Source: Arctopsyche grandis
Lineage: Eukaryota > Arthropoda > Insecta > Trichoptera > Hydropsychidae
Reading direction: 5' to 3'
DNA length: 64,000 bases
NCBI RefSeq assembly: GCF_051622035.1
Contig: NC_135360.1
Coordinates: 7,678,001 to 7,742,000, forward strand
Shown: positions 49,001 through 59,098 of the stretch, piece by piece
Position numbering within the stretch: the stretch's first letter is position 1
Layout of the letters: each line of letters starts with the position of its first letter
Made by a program: the position numbers and the translations under genes
Notes under the pieces: generated by a model
What the model was told of the DNA's origin: nothing
What the model saw: only the letters and a program-made list of their open reading frames with translations
Database searches by the model: none

Positions 49001-52000
49001 GTACGCAAAATTAAATCAATCAATGTTTCAATATAATCACACTCTCAATTGGATTACCTAGTTAATTCAAACGGTCTAAAGTACAAATTAAAATTAAAAA
49101 TAAATAATCAAAAATCATCCAACATGCTTCAAATTGTATATGTATGTATGTATAGGTATATCTACCATTTTAGAAACAAACATATGAAAAGCTCATAATA
49201 TGATTATAGAAAATTAATCCGAATGGTAAACAAACGTCAAACCAAAAATACTTTTTTTGGCAAAATGATGCATACATACATACAGATTTGTATAATTGAT
49301 AAAAACTTATTTAAATATATGATTTAATCTAAAATAATGCATATTAATTTACTTGGAGGTAGGTTCTTGGCATCATTGACCATATTGTCGACGGGTTTTC
49401 TGGTATGTTTGATACCCCACAGTCCTCCAGCATTCTGGGATCCCAAATATTTCACCTGAAAATATATAAATATCCATTTGAATATGTTTCAAAGGGTTCG
49501 GTGATTATTGGTCACAAAGTGCTAGCCCAAAAGTCACTAAAATCTCTATAACGGAACATCTGGCAGCCGAAAAGTCCATCATACTAACGATAACTATAAT
49601 AGTAACGAGAACTCGAGTACCAAATATTCCATATTCGCGATTTTCATGGTAAAAATTGTCTTTTGGGAAATCGTAATGTGACTAATAAAGCAATTACCGT
49701 TTCAAAGATAAACAGTCAACAATTGACTTAAACTGGTACAGCACCGACTGGCAACTGCCCGAAAACAGCAGTATGAAAAATATTCTGTAGAACATTCTAT
49801 ATGGACACATCCAAATGTTCCGTAATGTGTACGTGGCATAGACGTAGCGGCAGGAACCGACACGGTCTACTCACATTATACAGCAGTACGTGTCCGGTTT
49901 TCTTTGGCCACCGTGGAAATATTCACGCATGACGTGACGTCATAGTACACGCTTACTAACGAAAGTGCGTGACAGTATTCAACCGACGATACGACGCAAG
50001 CAATATTGCGTCGTAACGTCGCGCACTGCAATGTATATGTGGGCCGATTTTGCTCTGCACTCGACCAAAACAAGTCTGAACGTGTCGAAACGTGCGCTGC
50101 TCTATAGTATGAATAGAATAGTTATGAATATAGTATGAATAATAATAATTATGAATAATTAGAATAGTTATGAATATAGTATGAATAGAATAGTTTTTTT
50201 TGTGTACTGCTGTGCCGGGTTGTTGCCGTGCAGTGCTGGATAATATGAATTCGAGTATTTTAAATATTTTGATACAATTTTTAAAAAATTATTCATCAAA
50301 AGTATTGATTTTTTCGTCGATTTCGATGTATTACAGTCGGTTTCATGACATAATTGACATTGAACTGCTGAATCGATTTGATTACACGTTAAATCTGGTA
50401 TTGAATCGTAAACGAAGACCGCTAACTTCATCCGATCGTCACCGCAAAACGAAACAGAATATATATGTGTATGTATGTACATATGTACATATAATTTCAT
50501 CGTCTGCCTCATTCGTAGTGATATTTATCTTTCGAATTATTTAAATATGTATTTCAACTGAAACGATACGTAACGCGTTTCCTCTCCCACTCTCGTGGCG
50601 TAGATAATTTTGCTAAAATTTATATACACATAATCCATACACACTAATGTTATACAAGAGGGCAATTAGTCTTATTTTAATATTTTAATAAACGACGACT
50701 TTTCCACTTTTACTTTTACATCGCTATCATCTTAATTATGTTAGCAAAATACATACATATGTTGCGTACGAAATATATAGTGTGTACGGATGATGATTCC
50801 ATGTGAATACAACTTTTTTTTGGCTTCGTAGCATTGACATTGTTGCTTCTGTTCGGTTTTTTTTGACAGGCACATCACATACGTAATTCGAATCGATTGT
50901 TACACGTCATGCATAATTTTACTGCTATTACTATGTATTTTTATTTAATTTTCGAATGACAAACACAATGGAATCTCTTCATGTGTTTGATCTAGTATTA
51001 TGCTGATTATTATTGTACCTATGTATATTTATCCATCCTCTTATATGTCTAATGATTCTCTAATGATCAACAGTTTGATCGAATTTTCACAGCAACATTA
51101 GCCCTTATAAGGGCCACCCTATGTCTCGTTTCGGCCGAGACAGTCCCGTTTTGAATGTGTTTTGCGTTTGTCCCGTCGTTTTCGTAAAATTGTTTGATTT
51201 GTGCTCTTTTTTTCCAGTTCAATTTGTTTCCAGAAAACAAATATTATTATTATAAAAATATATGATATAATGGGTAGGATCGTTTTAGCCAATTTGATGA
51301 GGTGCCGTTTCAATAATGAAGTCAGATGAATTGGATAACTCTGATAGGAAAAGAAAGAGTTTGAGTCACAAATATCCATGTCTGACCAGCAGCACTACAG
51401 GAATACTCGGAATAAATTATTTTCAATCGAGGTCAACCCACAGGATCGAAACTCGGCAGCCTCTCGGTGGTTAGCATTAACGCAACCACTAAGCTATGCT
51501 ATATATTGCGTTTTACCGCTTTTTTGTAAAGTGCTATTCTTTTGAGAGAATTTTTAATCATTGATTGAGTTGCTTGGCGTTGATAAAAGATGAAAAGAAA
51601 AGTAAGAAATTGATCCATAAGAAATCCATGAGTTAGCATTCCGAATTTTTCGGTATTAATTTTAAAACTGTAGATTTATGTACACGGTGAACAAACATTT
51701 ATAGAAGGCATTAAGCGTAAAGGTAAAATTTCCCGACCGTGTTGTATAAACACTGCAGGATGAGTGTTTGTGAGTTAAACGTATGCATGGTTAAACTTTA
51801 GGAATAATTCTGTTTAATTGTCAGTGCAAAATTTTAAACTACATATATAACATGTAGTTGTATTGCACGATATACATACATATATAGTTTTCGCAGTTAG
51901 TATGCACCAACTTTGACGAATTCGTCCTTGAATGACTCAATTGAAAATCATGACGCGTTCAAAATCAGACGCGTTAATCAATTTTTAACATCAACGCCTA

Positions 52001-52481
52001 ATGACACTTTCGTGATGATGATTATAAAAAATCACACTCAATATAACACGAAAACGAGATGAAAATAATCTGAAATTGTGATGGATGAGACAGTGAAAAA
52101 TACTTTGTTAAAAAAAATAGTTCGATAATGTGCAATATGCCGACCGGAAGTTGGATTTCGAAATGCCAGCGATCGGAAGTGATCGTATGAATATGGCGTT
52201 GTCGAATCGACCGGAAGTAGAGTCGGTTGTCCGTCACGGTACGCGTCGCAGACACGGTCATGGGTTCGAATCTCATTAACAACTAGGCGTGTTTGTGTGT
52301 GTATGTGTAATATTATTATATTGTTGTAAGGTTTTTATTGAACTTTTGCACCGGTCATAACAATATTGTCGGACCGTGTAAATAATACTGATGAGTCACG
52401 GTAGTGATGGGAATATATGGTAAATATGCGACGGTTAACCCGATGCAGACAGCGTACTACTATAATATAGTAGTACGCTAG

Positions 52482-52533
<52 letters not shown>

Positions 52534-55500
52534 CCGACTGTCGTTAAATGTGTATGTATGTATGTATGTATGTTTGTATGTTTGTGACGGACGATCAACC
52601 AGTATGTGGAACCAATCACAGCCGAGTGATCGAGATGCCGGGAAGCGTGGTAGTGGGGGAAGGGGGGACGTCGAGCGTTGTCGCATTCGCCGTGTCCTCC
52701 GGGCGTGGAGGGCGAAGCCCCCAGGGCGACGAAGGCACGGGGAGGGAAGCCCCCAGACCACTGGAGGCGTCGGGGGCGCGGGGGGCGAAGACCCCAGGGT
52801 GATGGAGGCGCGGGGAGCGAAGCCCCTAGAGCACACACACATTCAATCATCATTTCGAACGGGTTGGAATGCTAAGTGTATAATATGCCACTTATATTAC
52901 GATTAATATTACGTGCGGGTGCGCCTATAAATGATCTTACATTATACATTATACTACATATATAACTTTATTTTTATTCGTGTTTCAATTCCTTTTCGAA
53001 ACCACCCGTTGAAATCAACGGGCCCAACACTAGTGTACATATAATGCAGATTTCATTTGTGAAATATTTATTTATTTATTATTTAATTAAGTTTGGACCA
53101 TTATGGTCGAAACAATGGTCACCACAATGGTCGAAAATATAATAGAGAAGAGGAAAATATCTATGTACTAGTTGTTTTACCCGGTATCCGGACATGTACC
53201 CCCTGGACACATACCGCCCGGACACATAGCCAGCAGCATAGCTCGGCGGTTAAGCTTCTGCTTAGCACCGAGAGGCGTCGGGTTCGAACCCGTGAGCTGA
53301 CCTCGATTGTAAAGAATTTTTCTGAGTACATAAGTCAGACTTGGATATTTGTGACTCCAGGTCGATCGTTTCCTATCAGAGTTTGCCAATTTATCTGATT
53401 TTCATTGAAACCATTTTCTCTCAAATATCGAGTTTTCAGCAATCTCGAATTTCGCTGAATTGTATAATATGCTGCAAATTTACAAATCTGAACATTATGT
53501 ATCTGTGAATGTTGATTGACGTGTATTTACTGAATTTCGCTGATTTGTTTGAAAATGCTACAAATTTACAAATCTGACCATAGATGTCTCTGTGGGTGTT
53601 AATTGATATGTATTTACTTTGTTTAATACTTGTATCAAATGTACAATGTTTCTGGCCAGGGAGGCGCATTTGGGTTACTTACTAGGCCTTCCTGGTATAG
53701 ATTAAAAAAAAATACATAAATATAAACCATCCCTACGAGGCCCAAATGGAAGAGAGAAGATCAAAATTCTACTTATGCATCACATACAATTATAAAAATA
53801 AAGATGAGTGCAGGCTACCAGGCAGATGAGTTTAAATAATCTCCTATAATATACGCTCACTAAGGTGGAAAATATCACATTCAGCAACAATGATTTCATT
53901 GGAAGTCGGATAGCTCTTGGAATAGTGATTGCAAACCAACTGACTGCATGCTCATTTCGATTGAATTTTAACTGTTTGAATTTTAGCATGTACGAAAGAC
54001 GAGATATTCATGGGGTTGCGTAGATGACTTTTCGTAAAATTGAATTGGATCTTTCTGGTAAGTTTAAAATGGCAAAAGCCGAGACAAAAGTATGAAATGA
54101 GCATGCAGCGAAATGAGCATGCGGCCGCTTGGTTTGCAATCGTTTGTAGCGCAGGGGAAATGATGATGTCTATCTACCTCGCACATAATTATTAGGGACA
54201 TAAAGTGCCAACTGTTCCAGCAACGAGGGGCATGACGTATTACCACGTAGAAGCTGGAGAACAAAATGAAATATGTGGACATCAGTGGCGTGCCGTGAAT
54301 TTTAAAACAGGGACTAGGTATGGACAAAAAAATATTTTTAATTATTGAAATACTGCTACTGAAATCTGCTAGGACAAAAATGAAAAGTTATACTCATCAC
54401 TTCAAGTGAGATTTTTATAATTCAAAAATTAAAAATATATATTTATTGTCCATATTAGCCCCCTGTTTCAAAATTCATGGCATGCCACCAGTAGATATTT
54501 TATTTTATTTTATCATAAAAGGAAAACTTAGGAAGTCTTAAATCAAAACCGACAAATAATATATTACATTTAAAAAGATCAATGATAAGTTTCCGCTGGT
54601 AGAAATAAAGTAAAGGGTAAACATACTCGTAGTCACACATAAAATTTGGAAATTAACATAAGAAAAACAGAGAACTTAAATAATTAAATTTAAGTATTGA
54701 ATTTCACAATTAATAAGATTATTCAAAAAATGCCTTTACTATTGCTCGCCTTGCTTGCTCATGCGTATTATGAAAAATATGTATTTACATACATACATAT
54801 ATAAATAATGTTGTATGTTTGTCCGCTCTGCAAATCCACAAGCTTTATCTCAGTGTAATATGCATACATATATAATATTTTATAGTACACATAGGTATTG
54901 CAATAAATCAAGTGTTTATATCTGAAAGCATTAAACATTTACAAAATGATGCATAGTCGTTCCATTATCTTTATACATGGCTCATGGATCCTTTGGGAAT
55001 TTGCGAATGAACTTTGAACCTTTGTAAAAGTTTTTCTTTGATTTATTTTATACGTTTACTTTACGGTTTTTTCTTGGGAATAGTCCACGTGTATGTATGT
55101 ATATAATACATATATAAAAATTGAATTGATGTTAGCAAATTATTTCAATACAAAAACATTATTTTTGATAGATTATTATATAATGTGAACGGGCAAGTTC
55201 GGTTCGAGTTTATTTCATATTTTAAAATGAATTGTTTCAGCGTCTGAAAGCTGAAAGGAGAATGTCTTTTGTGATCACGTGCCGCTGGCGATGACACACG
55301 GAAACAAAACCTGACATTAAGACGTCAAATCGGAATGAAGTAGAAATTACGATTTTGCCGGAAAATGGGACGAGAAACGGATTCGACAGACGGGAAAATT
55401 TCAAAACTAAGGTAAATAGAGAGTGAAAAAAATATGTCACATCATTATTTTTCCGTCTCACTTTATAAAAGAACAATAACATGTATTAGTAAATATGTAC

Positions 55501-55881
55501 ACAACTATTATTACATAAAAAGAGACCACAATTATTGGCCGTTATATGTATAGTAGTTGGCCAGCTTGTTATTATAACTAAATATAGCAATAGTGGAAAC
55601 TTTTTATAACTGCAATGATGCACTTGTTCGCATACGTTATGCTGTAGACCTGATAGATCTGACTTTAGATTATTGACATGACAAGCTTTATATTTCCTTT
55701 AAACAGTTTGACGTACTATGATTCTTAGAACAATTATTTTAAAAACTTTATTTTAAGAGATATCTATGCACATATTTATAATATTAACTATAAATGAATT
55801 CATATTGATTTTTTTTAAACAACATACCTGAAACGTTATCGGTAGATCTTCAAGTCTGACGACACTGTCTTCTTCAGCCAT
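42950..55881 (-). CDS. PTB/PID-domain adaptor protein, five exons, 197 aa
   Basis: Exons 55881-55828, 49455-49353, 46274-46037, 43488-43400 and 43059-42950 join in frame to 594 bases with consensus GT/AG sites. Residues 13-24, LPITFQVKYLGS, are the first strand of a phosphotyrosine-binding fold with its YLG motif. LPIVKLTVSTAGVQI, FKIESISYGVQD, VFSMIIVRDA and ECHAFVCDS follow as the core strands. AARKLTYALAAAFQEYSE is the C-terminal helix that closes the peptide groove. The remaining roughly 45 residues are hydrophilic and acidic. PTB domains of this kind bind NPxY-type tails and act in endocytosis or signalling at the plasma membrane. The protein has little besides the domain, like small LDLRAP1- or Ced-6-type adaptors, but I cannot name the orthologue. 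Confidence 0.85.
43400..43488 (-). CDS. PTB gene, exon 4
   Basis: Acceptor TCATTTCAG, encoding KNAARKLTYALAAAFQEY and the end of the helix, donor CAG|GTTAGT, leaving one base. Confidence 0.85.
45409..45974. mobile_element. Non-autonomous hAT-type element, 566 bp
   Basis: The ends tagggattgcaa and, inverted, tagggattgca are flanked by aacactac (45401-45408) and aagactac (45975-45982), identical at seven of eight positions. Many accggta/taccggt motifs are packed within about 100 bp of each end, like the subterminal transposase-binding repeats of hAT elements. It lies in intron 3 of the PTB gene. No coding content. Confidence 0.75.
46037..46274 (-). CDS. PTB gene, exon 3 (domain core)
   Basis: Acceptor TTTGTTTCAG, then QILPIVKLTVSTAGVQI to PFECHAFVCDS, donor AAA|GTAAAT, leaving two bases. 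It is noticeably GC-richer than the surrounding introns. Confidence 0.88.
46576..47238 (-). mobile_element. Internally deleted hAT transposon with perfect 8-bp target duplication
   Basis: tagggttgccagatg at 46576-46590 is exactly inverted at 47224-47238. Both sides carry cctatagt (46568-46575 and 47239-47246). aaggaggac motifs are repeated near both ends. The interior keeps only the last part of a transposase gene, so this is a deletion derivative. It sits in the exon 2-exon 3 intron of the PTB gene, and its right flank is directly followed by a SINE. Confidence 0.9.
46695..47054 (-). pseudogene. hAT transposase C-terminal fragment (dimerisation domain)
   Basis: About 119 codons on the minus strand. 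FYFCISAHKANVERVFSLIN and WSKERNRLSVQSVKSLIL match the hAT family C-terminal dimerisation domain (the S/A-N-ER-FS...R--L----V--L pattern). The catalytic N-terminal and central parts are absent, so it cannot transpose by itself. Confidence 0.88.
47248..48055 (+). mobile_element. SINE interrupted by an inverted-repeat element
   Basis: A worn SINE head (cagcataatggctcggtgg), a B box (aggttcgatctcg) and the body lead to tail type A (gacgcattggggtttacc, ggccttcctgg). The tail breaks at 47647 and resumes at 48007 with cttcctggtatata and an A-rich end. The 359 bp in between are a separate element. Confidence 0.75.
47648..48006. mobile_element. Inverted-repeat DNA element nested in a SINE
   Basis: 47655-47701 is the reverse complement of 47954-48000 with one mismatch (47 bp, starting ggtgcaaacgatcgacaagc). 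The flanking cttcctgg (47640-47647 and 48007-48014) is an 8-bp target duplication, which fits the hAT or P superfamily. The interior includes ttggatctttctggcgagtt, shared with 53990-54085. No coding capacity. Confidence 0.8.
48110..48305 (-). mobile_element. SINE fragment, minus strand
   Basis: Inverted SINE body: aatagtgggtagggtggttt, ccgtttcaacaat-aaatcag, tccaagtctaaccagcagca. It stops before the B box and tRNA-like head. Confidence 0.6.
49353..49455 (-). CDS. PTB gene, exon 2
   Basis: Acceptor ATTTTCAG, then VKYLGSQNAGGLWGIKH to DAKNLPP, donor CCAA|GTAAAT, leaving one base. Confidence 0.85.
49739..50238. mobile_element. Candidate 500-bp terminal-inverted-repeat element
   Basis: The left end (cagcaccgactggcaact..., then acagcagtat) and the inverted right end (cagcactgcacggcaaca..., then acagcagtac) align with gaps over about 35 bases. 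No matching target duplication was found. The interior has a hairpin (acgacgcaa/ttgcgtcgt near 49990-50013) and a patch shared with 2851-2940. Confidence 0.45.
51105..51265 (+). repeat. DNA-transposon end, second copy of 5674-5835
   Basis: gggccaccctatgtctcgtt, ggccgagacagtcccgtttt, then gtaaaattgtttgatttg, in the same order as at 5.7 kb. It is directly followed by a SINE in minus orientation. Confidence 0.4.
51285..51512 (-). mobile_element. SINE, minus strand, tail-truncated
   Basis: It contains the inverted body (gtgccgtttcaataatgaag, catgtctgaccagcagca), an inverted degenerate B box (ggatcgaaactcgg) and the inverted head (aagctatgct). The tail is missing. Confidence 0.7.
52451..52479. 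repeat. Perfect hairpin, 13-bp arms
   Basis: agcgtactactat (52451-52463) pairs exactly with 52467-52479 around aat. It is followed at once by tag and a (TA)n tract. Confidence 0.8.
52482..52529. repeat. (TA)n microsatellite
   Basis: About 48 bases of ta with one interruption (tacat). A (tatg)n run follows at 52551-52585. Confidence 0.9.
52701..52830. repeat. GC-rich tandem repeat, about 4 units of 33-38 bp
   Basis: The unit core g-gggcgaagcccccag recurs four times with variation (gtggagggcgaagccccc, acggggagggaagccccc, cgcggggggcgaagacccc, cgcggggagcgaagccc). The GC content is far above the local background. Frames are open on both strands because of composition, not coding. Confidence 0.75.
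53005..53033 (+). mobile_element. Helitron-like 3' terminus
   Basis: The hairpin cccgttga/tcaacggg (53005-53012, 53015-53022) is followed after seven bases by CTAG and then T. This is the arrangement of Helitron 3' ends (a short hairpin, then CTRR, inserted before T). The GC-rich tandem repeat may belong to the same element; the 5' end was not found. Confidence 0.5.
53228..53712 (+). mobile_element. tRNA-derived SINE, best-preserved head
   Basis: The head agccagcagcatagctcggc has a clear A-box-like tagctcggcggtta and an exact B box (gggttcgaaccc). The body includes tcgtttcctatcagagtttg. The middle carries an internal duplication of about 85 bp (53448-53532 and 53533-53617, both starting aatttcgctga). 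Tail type A (gaggcgcatttgggttact, ggccttcctggtata) is followed by an A run. Confidence 0.82.
53926..54147. mobile_element. Inverted-repeat element related to 47648-48006
   Basis: gattgcaaaccaactgac, then gcatgctcatttcg (about 53926-53958), recurs inverted at about 54108-54147. The interior attggatctttctggtaagt and the flanking bases match the interior of the 47.6-kb element. Exact ends uncertain. Confidence 0.5.
54283..54490. mobile_element. Candidate short MITE
   Basis: cagtggcgtgccgtgaattt, then taaaacaggg on the left, recurs inverted on the right (ccctgtttcaaaattcatgg, catgccaccag). The ends agree at most positions. No target duplication was recognised. Confidence 0.5.
55828..55881 (-). 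CDS. PTB gene, exon 1
   Basis: Eighteen codons from ATG, MAEEDSVVRLEDLPITFQ, ending CAG|GTATGT in phase 0. An upstream noncoding exon is possible. Confidence 0.85.
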
Positions 55882-56130
55882 TTTGTAAATAAATGTACTT
55901 TTAAATTTAATTTGACTATTTATATATCACAATCTTAAACACAACTTCCGCGCACTGTCACACTATACAAGTATAGTCCGTCCCATTTCAACTATGTCTA
56001 AAGAATTCACAATTAGGCATTGCCATTGATAGTTTCATTATTCACCTTTTTTTAGCAAATAAGTATAATTTATGCAAACTGTACGGTTGACGATACACTG
56101 AATAGTATACTGATTGTGGAATGTTTAAGT

Positions 56131-56185
56131 ATGGCGACCGTTTCGACTAAATAAACGGGTCGCCATCTTATCGCGAGCGAGATAA
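56131..56185 (-). promoter_or_regulatory. Possible promoter region of the PTB gene
   Basis: On the minus strand AAGATGGCGAC (56169-56159) resembles the YY1/Pho-type motif found at starts of constitutive genes. The flanking bases form an inverted repeat (atggcgaccgttt/aaacgggtcgccat). It lies about 280 bp upstream of the ATG, and no TATA box is evident nearby. Inference only. Confidence 0.35.
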
Positions 56186-56561
56186 GATGAGCGAACGCTA
56201 TCTAGATTGCTTTAGGAAAATGTAATTCACTGTTTGCCACTTATCATTTTGTAAAATTATGTAATTAAAATGATATAATGTATGTTATATGATATGAAAA
56301 TTTTCCTGTTACGTTACGGCATTAATTTAAGAGGGGGGATATAATTTGGAGTAAGATATGTTTAGATGACGGATAGATTAGATCAACGAGTCTAAAATTC
56401 CTCAATGGTTTTTTTTCATTTAAAATATATGACGTTTTAATATATCATACAATTAGATAATATGTGAGGAATTATCCATTCGGAAATTCCTGACTTCTCA
56501 AATTCTCATCTTGTACTGATTCCGGTTGTAGATTTAATTAGTTCATATAGTACATACATAT

Positions 56562-56594
56562 ATCCGCCACTAACAATATATGTTAGTGGCGGAT
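56562..56594. repeat. Perfect hairpin, 14-bp arms
   Basis: atccgccactaaca (56562-56575) pairs exactly with 56581-56594 around atata. Confidence 0.75.
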
Positions 56595-56805
56595 CTATAA
56601 ATATTGCCGTTTTATCAATGATGTAAATTTAATCAAAAAAAATGTTTGAACATTTCACTATGATTTTTAGGATCTTTTGCCCCTCCATCCACAGATTGGG
56701 GGTCCTAAACGAGTGCCTAGTGCTCTGTGGGATGATTCGCGTTGAAAATTTGTTATTTTAGATTTCAATACTTAAATTTTGAAATTGTGTTCTCTATGTT
56801 TGTAT

Positions 56806-57112
56806 ATGCAACGCTGTATTCTTGGTATAAAGAGGAGAGATAGTAAACGAATTACATGGGTGAGAAGTATGAAAAGGGTAATGGATATAACGGTGAGAGT
56901 GAAGAGATTGAAATGGCAGTAGGTGGTCACGTCGCTGGACGAAAGTTGATAAAAGAAGTGCTAGAATGGTACCTGATAGAACGGAAAAGGATTAAAAGAA
57001 AGGCCGCAAGGAAGATGTGTGGGGTGAGTGAATGAGAGAGGTGTAAAAAAGAGAAGGATGGAAGCGTGTTGGAGAGGCTTTCATCCAGCAGTGGATGGTG
57101 AATGGCTGTAAA
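56806..57112 (+). pseudogene. LINE reverse-transcriptase 3' remnant
   Basis: The plus strand reads MQRCILGIKRRDSKRITWVR and RVKRLKW. After a frame change it reads VGGHVAGRK, EVLEWYLIERKRIKRKAARK, and near the end GEAFIQQWMVNG-like codons. This is the conserved C-terminal end of a common insect LINE polymerase (RTE/CR1-like), with stops and shifts. Probably the same family as the remnants at 37490 and 62041. Confidence 0.7.
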
Positions 57113-58780
57113 TGACGATAGTGATGATGATTGTATATGTTCTCATTACTACACTGATATTAGTTCAACCTTAACTACATTTTTTTAATGTATTTTATAT
57201 CGTATGTACATATTATATATAGGTTTATGATATTACGGAACATAAAACGGATATGAACATGAATCATTGAACTGTTTTATACCTTTTGTATTATAAAACG
57301 CTAATGTATTGTTTTGCGCATTGCCAAGCTAATAATAGCTCAAATTAAAATTTACGATGATGCTTGAATCATCTGCGAGTATTTATAAAACGATTTGATA
57401 CCGTCGAGTGCACTTTCGAGCTGATATTAGTTCAAAATAGGCTTATTCAGATACATTTTATAATATACATATGTACATACATACATACATAAAATGACTA
57501 TCTAATTGTCTATGTACTTTTAATCGATTACAAACTAATAATACCATAGCTCTAAATGTAATCCTTTCACTACATACAAACAGGTGTGCACGCACAGGTA
57601 TGATCTCATACGTGGAAAATTTGTACATTTTTTTTATGAATTTGCATAAAAATAATTGTGCAAATGCATTAAGACACTTTCGTGTATGTACGCACGAGCT
57701 GATAACAGCTCAACTTCAAATTTAGATATCGCATCATGGCGATTGGGCTCAGCCCCACTTAATGTGATCTCATCTGTATAATATTCGCTTATCGATGCAC
57801 TAAAATATAAATCGGAGCTAATAATAGCTCAAACATTCAACTTGTGGGCGTTCAAGCGCAAATTTGTCGGATCGGCAAATTTTAACAGTGCCAATAATTA
57901 TTAGATACAAATACATACATATAATGCTAGGATTAAAGGAATAGTTTCGTTTCAATTGAGTTAACATGCCAGAGCGTATGATTGTTTGTTGTAATACCCA
58001 CTGCTTTAACGCGAATGATAACGTATCAGATTGTTTACAATATGGGTGATTATATGTATTGTTGATAAAAAATATTTATAATACTATTGTAAAGTTGGCT
58101 TACAGTTTGTACATATTTATGCTATATCTGTTGAAAATTATATTATAGATTTCGAAGCACGTGGCAACAGTTTCTAATTAAAATAGGTACATATATAATA
58201 TTATTTGAAGCATCTGTTGATCATACGTTTTTGTTTTCAATTAAGTAACATGAATTAGTACGTTTAGCTTAAAACTAAACGATTTTTTGCTTCGGTTCAT
58301 GTTAAAGGCAAACATTACAATGTGACGTGTTGATGAAGTCATTTTGCTTTTGTGCGATCGAGGTGGCATTAAGTGCGATTCTTCAAGTTATAGCTCATCA
58401 AAAGAATCATTTCGCAACTACGAAGAGACACTTTTTTCTTTGTCAGATGCTCTGCTGCCTCTTTGTGTACTGTGTCAATATTTAAGTTTCTACTTTTCAA
58501 TGAAATTATATCCAAACATGAGACTTTGAAATGAAAATGTTTTTAAAGGCTTGTTTACACGTAAATAAGTACAAAATATACGAAAGCAAAATTTAGTTTT
58601 CCACAATATAATTTTTTTTCTGCTTTTTTACATCATCATTTGTATCTATCTGATCACAATTCACTACTGTATGAACATTTTAACTAAATATTACAATTTT
58701 TCCATATGTATGTATGTATGACTTGATCTATTTGTGGGGACAGCGATAGCATACAACTTTTTTGAGGGTCTGCTCTAGAG
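57113..58780. other. No gene seen
   Basis: AT-rich spacer with ctgata-tagctca-type repeats near 57420, 57700 and 57820. No supportable frame. Confidence 0.5.
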
Positions 58781-58970
58781 TATAGTCGATCGTTTGCTAG
58801 TTATTATTTATGTAGTTCAAGTTAGGCAGTTCGATTAAGTAATTATGCCTAACTAGTAAAACAAAAATAATTACTTGTAATCGAACTGTCCAGCTCGTAA
58901 CTACATAAATAATGAATTGCTTAGCAATGGATCTCATATTTTAAATATGGCTAGCAAATGATAGACTATA
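58781..58970. mobile_element. Foldback MITE, about 190 bp
   Basis: The left half (tatagtcgatcgtttgctag, attatttatgtagtt, cagttcgattaagtaatta) recurs inverted in the right half (taattacttgtaatcgaact, aactacataaataat, gctagcaaatgatagactat). Nearly the whole element is stem; the loop is near 58850-58870. Confidence 0.75.
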
Positions 58971-59098
58971 AAAAAAAGCGGACCGATTTTTTGGGGGGGG
59001 GGCGGAATTTTTGAAAATAAATGTTAAATTTTGAAGGTAATACAACAAATAAAAACTGTTATGCAAACATACTATATATGTTCATTACTTCGGTCTCC

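Noticed and set aside
52230..52275. A tRNA B-box-like gggttcgaatctc with an upstream A-box-like stretch
   Set aside because: No cloverleaf can be folded with a proper acceptor stem. It is at most an old tRNA-derived repeat.
52335..52906. Several frames over 100 codons on both strands
   Set aside because: They cross (TA)n, (tatg)n and GC-rich tandem repeats. The products are low-complexity Pro/Gly/Arg or Tyr/Ile runs.
53177..53389. A 70-codon minus-strand frame resembling one at 61217-61399 (plus)
   Set aside because: Both lie in copies of the same SINE in opposite orientation. The similarity comes from the repeat and is not a gene family.
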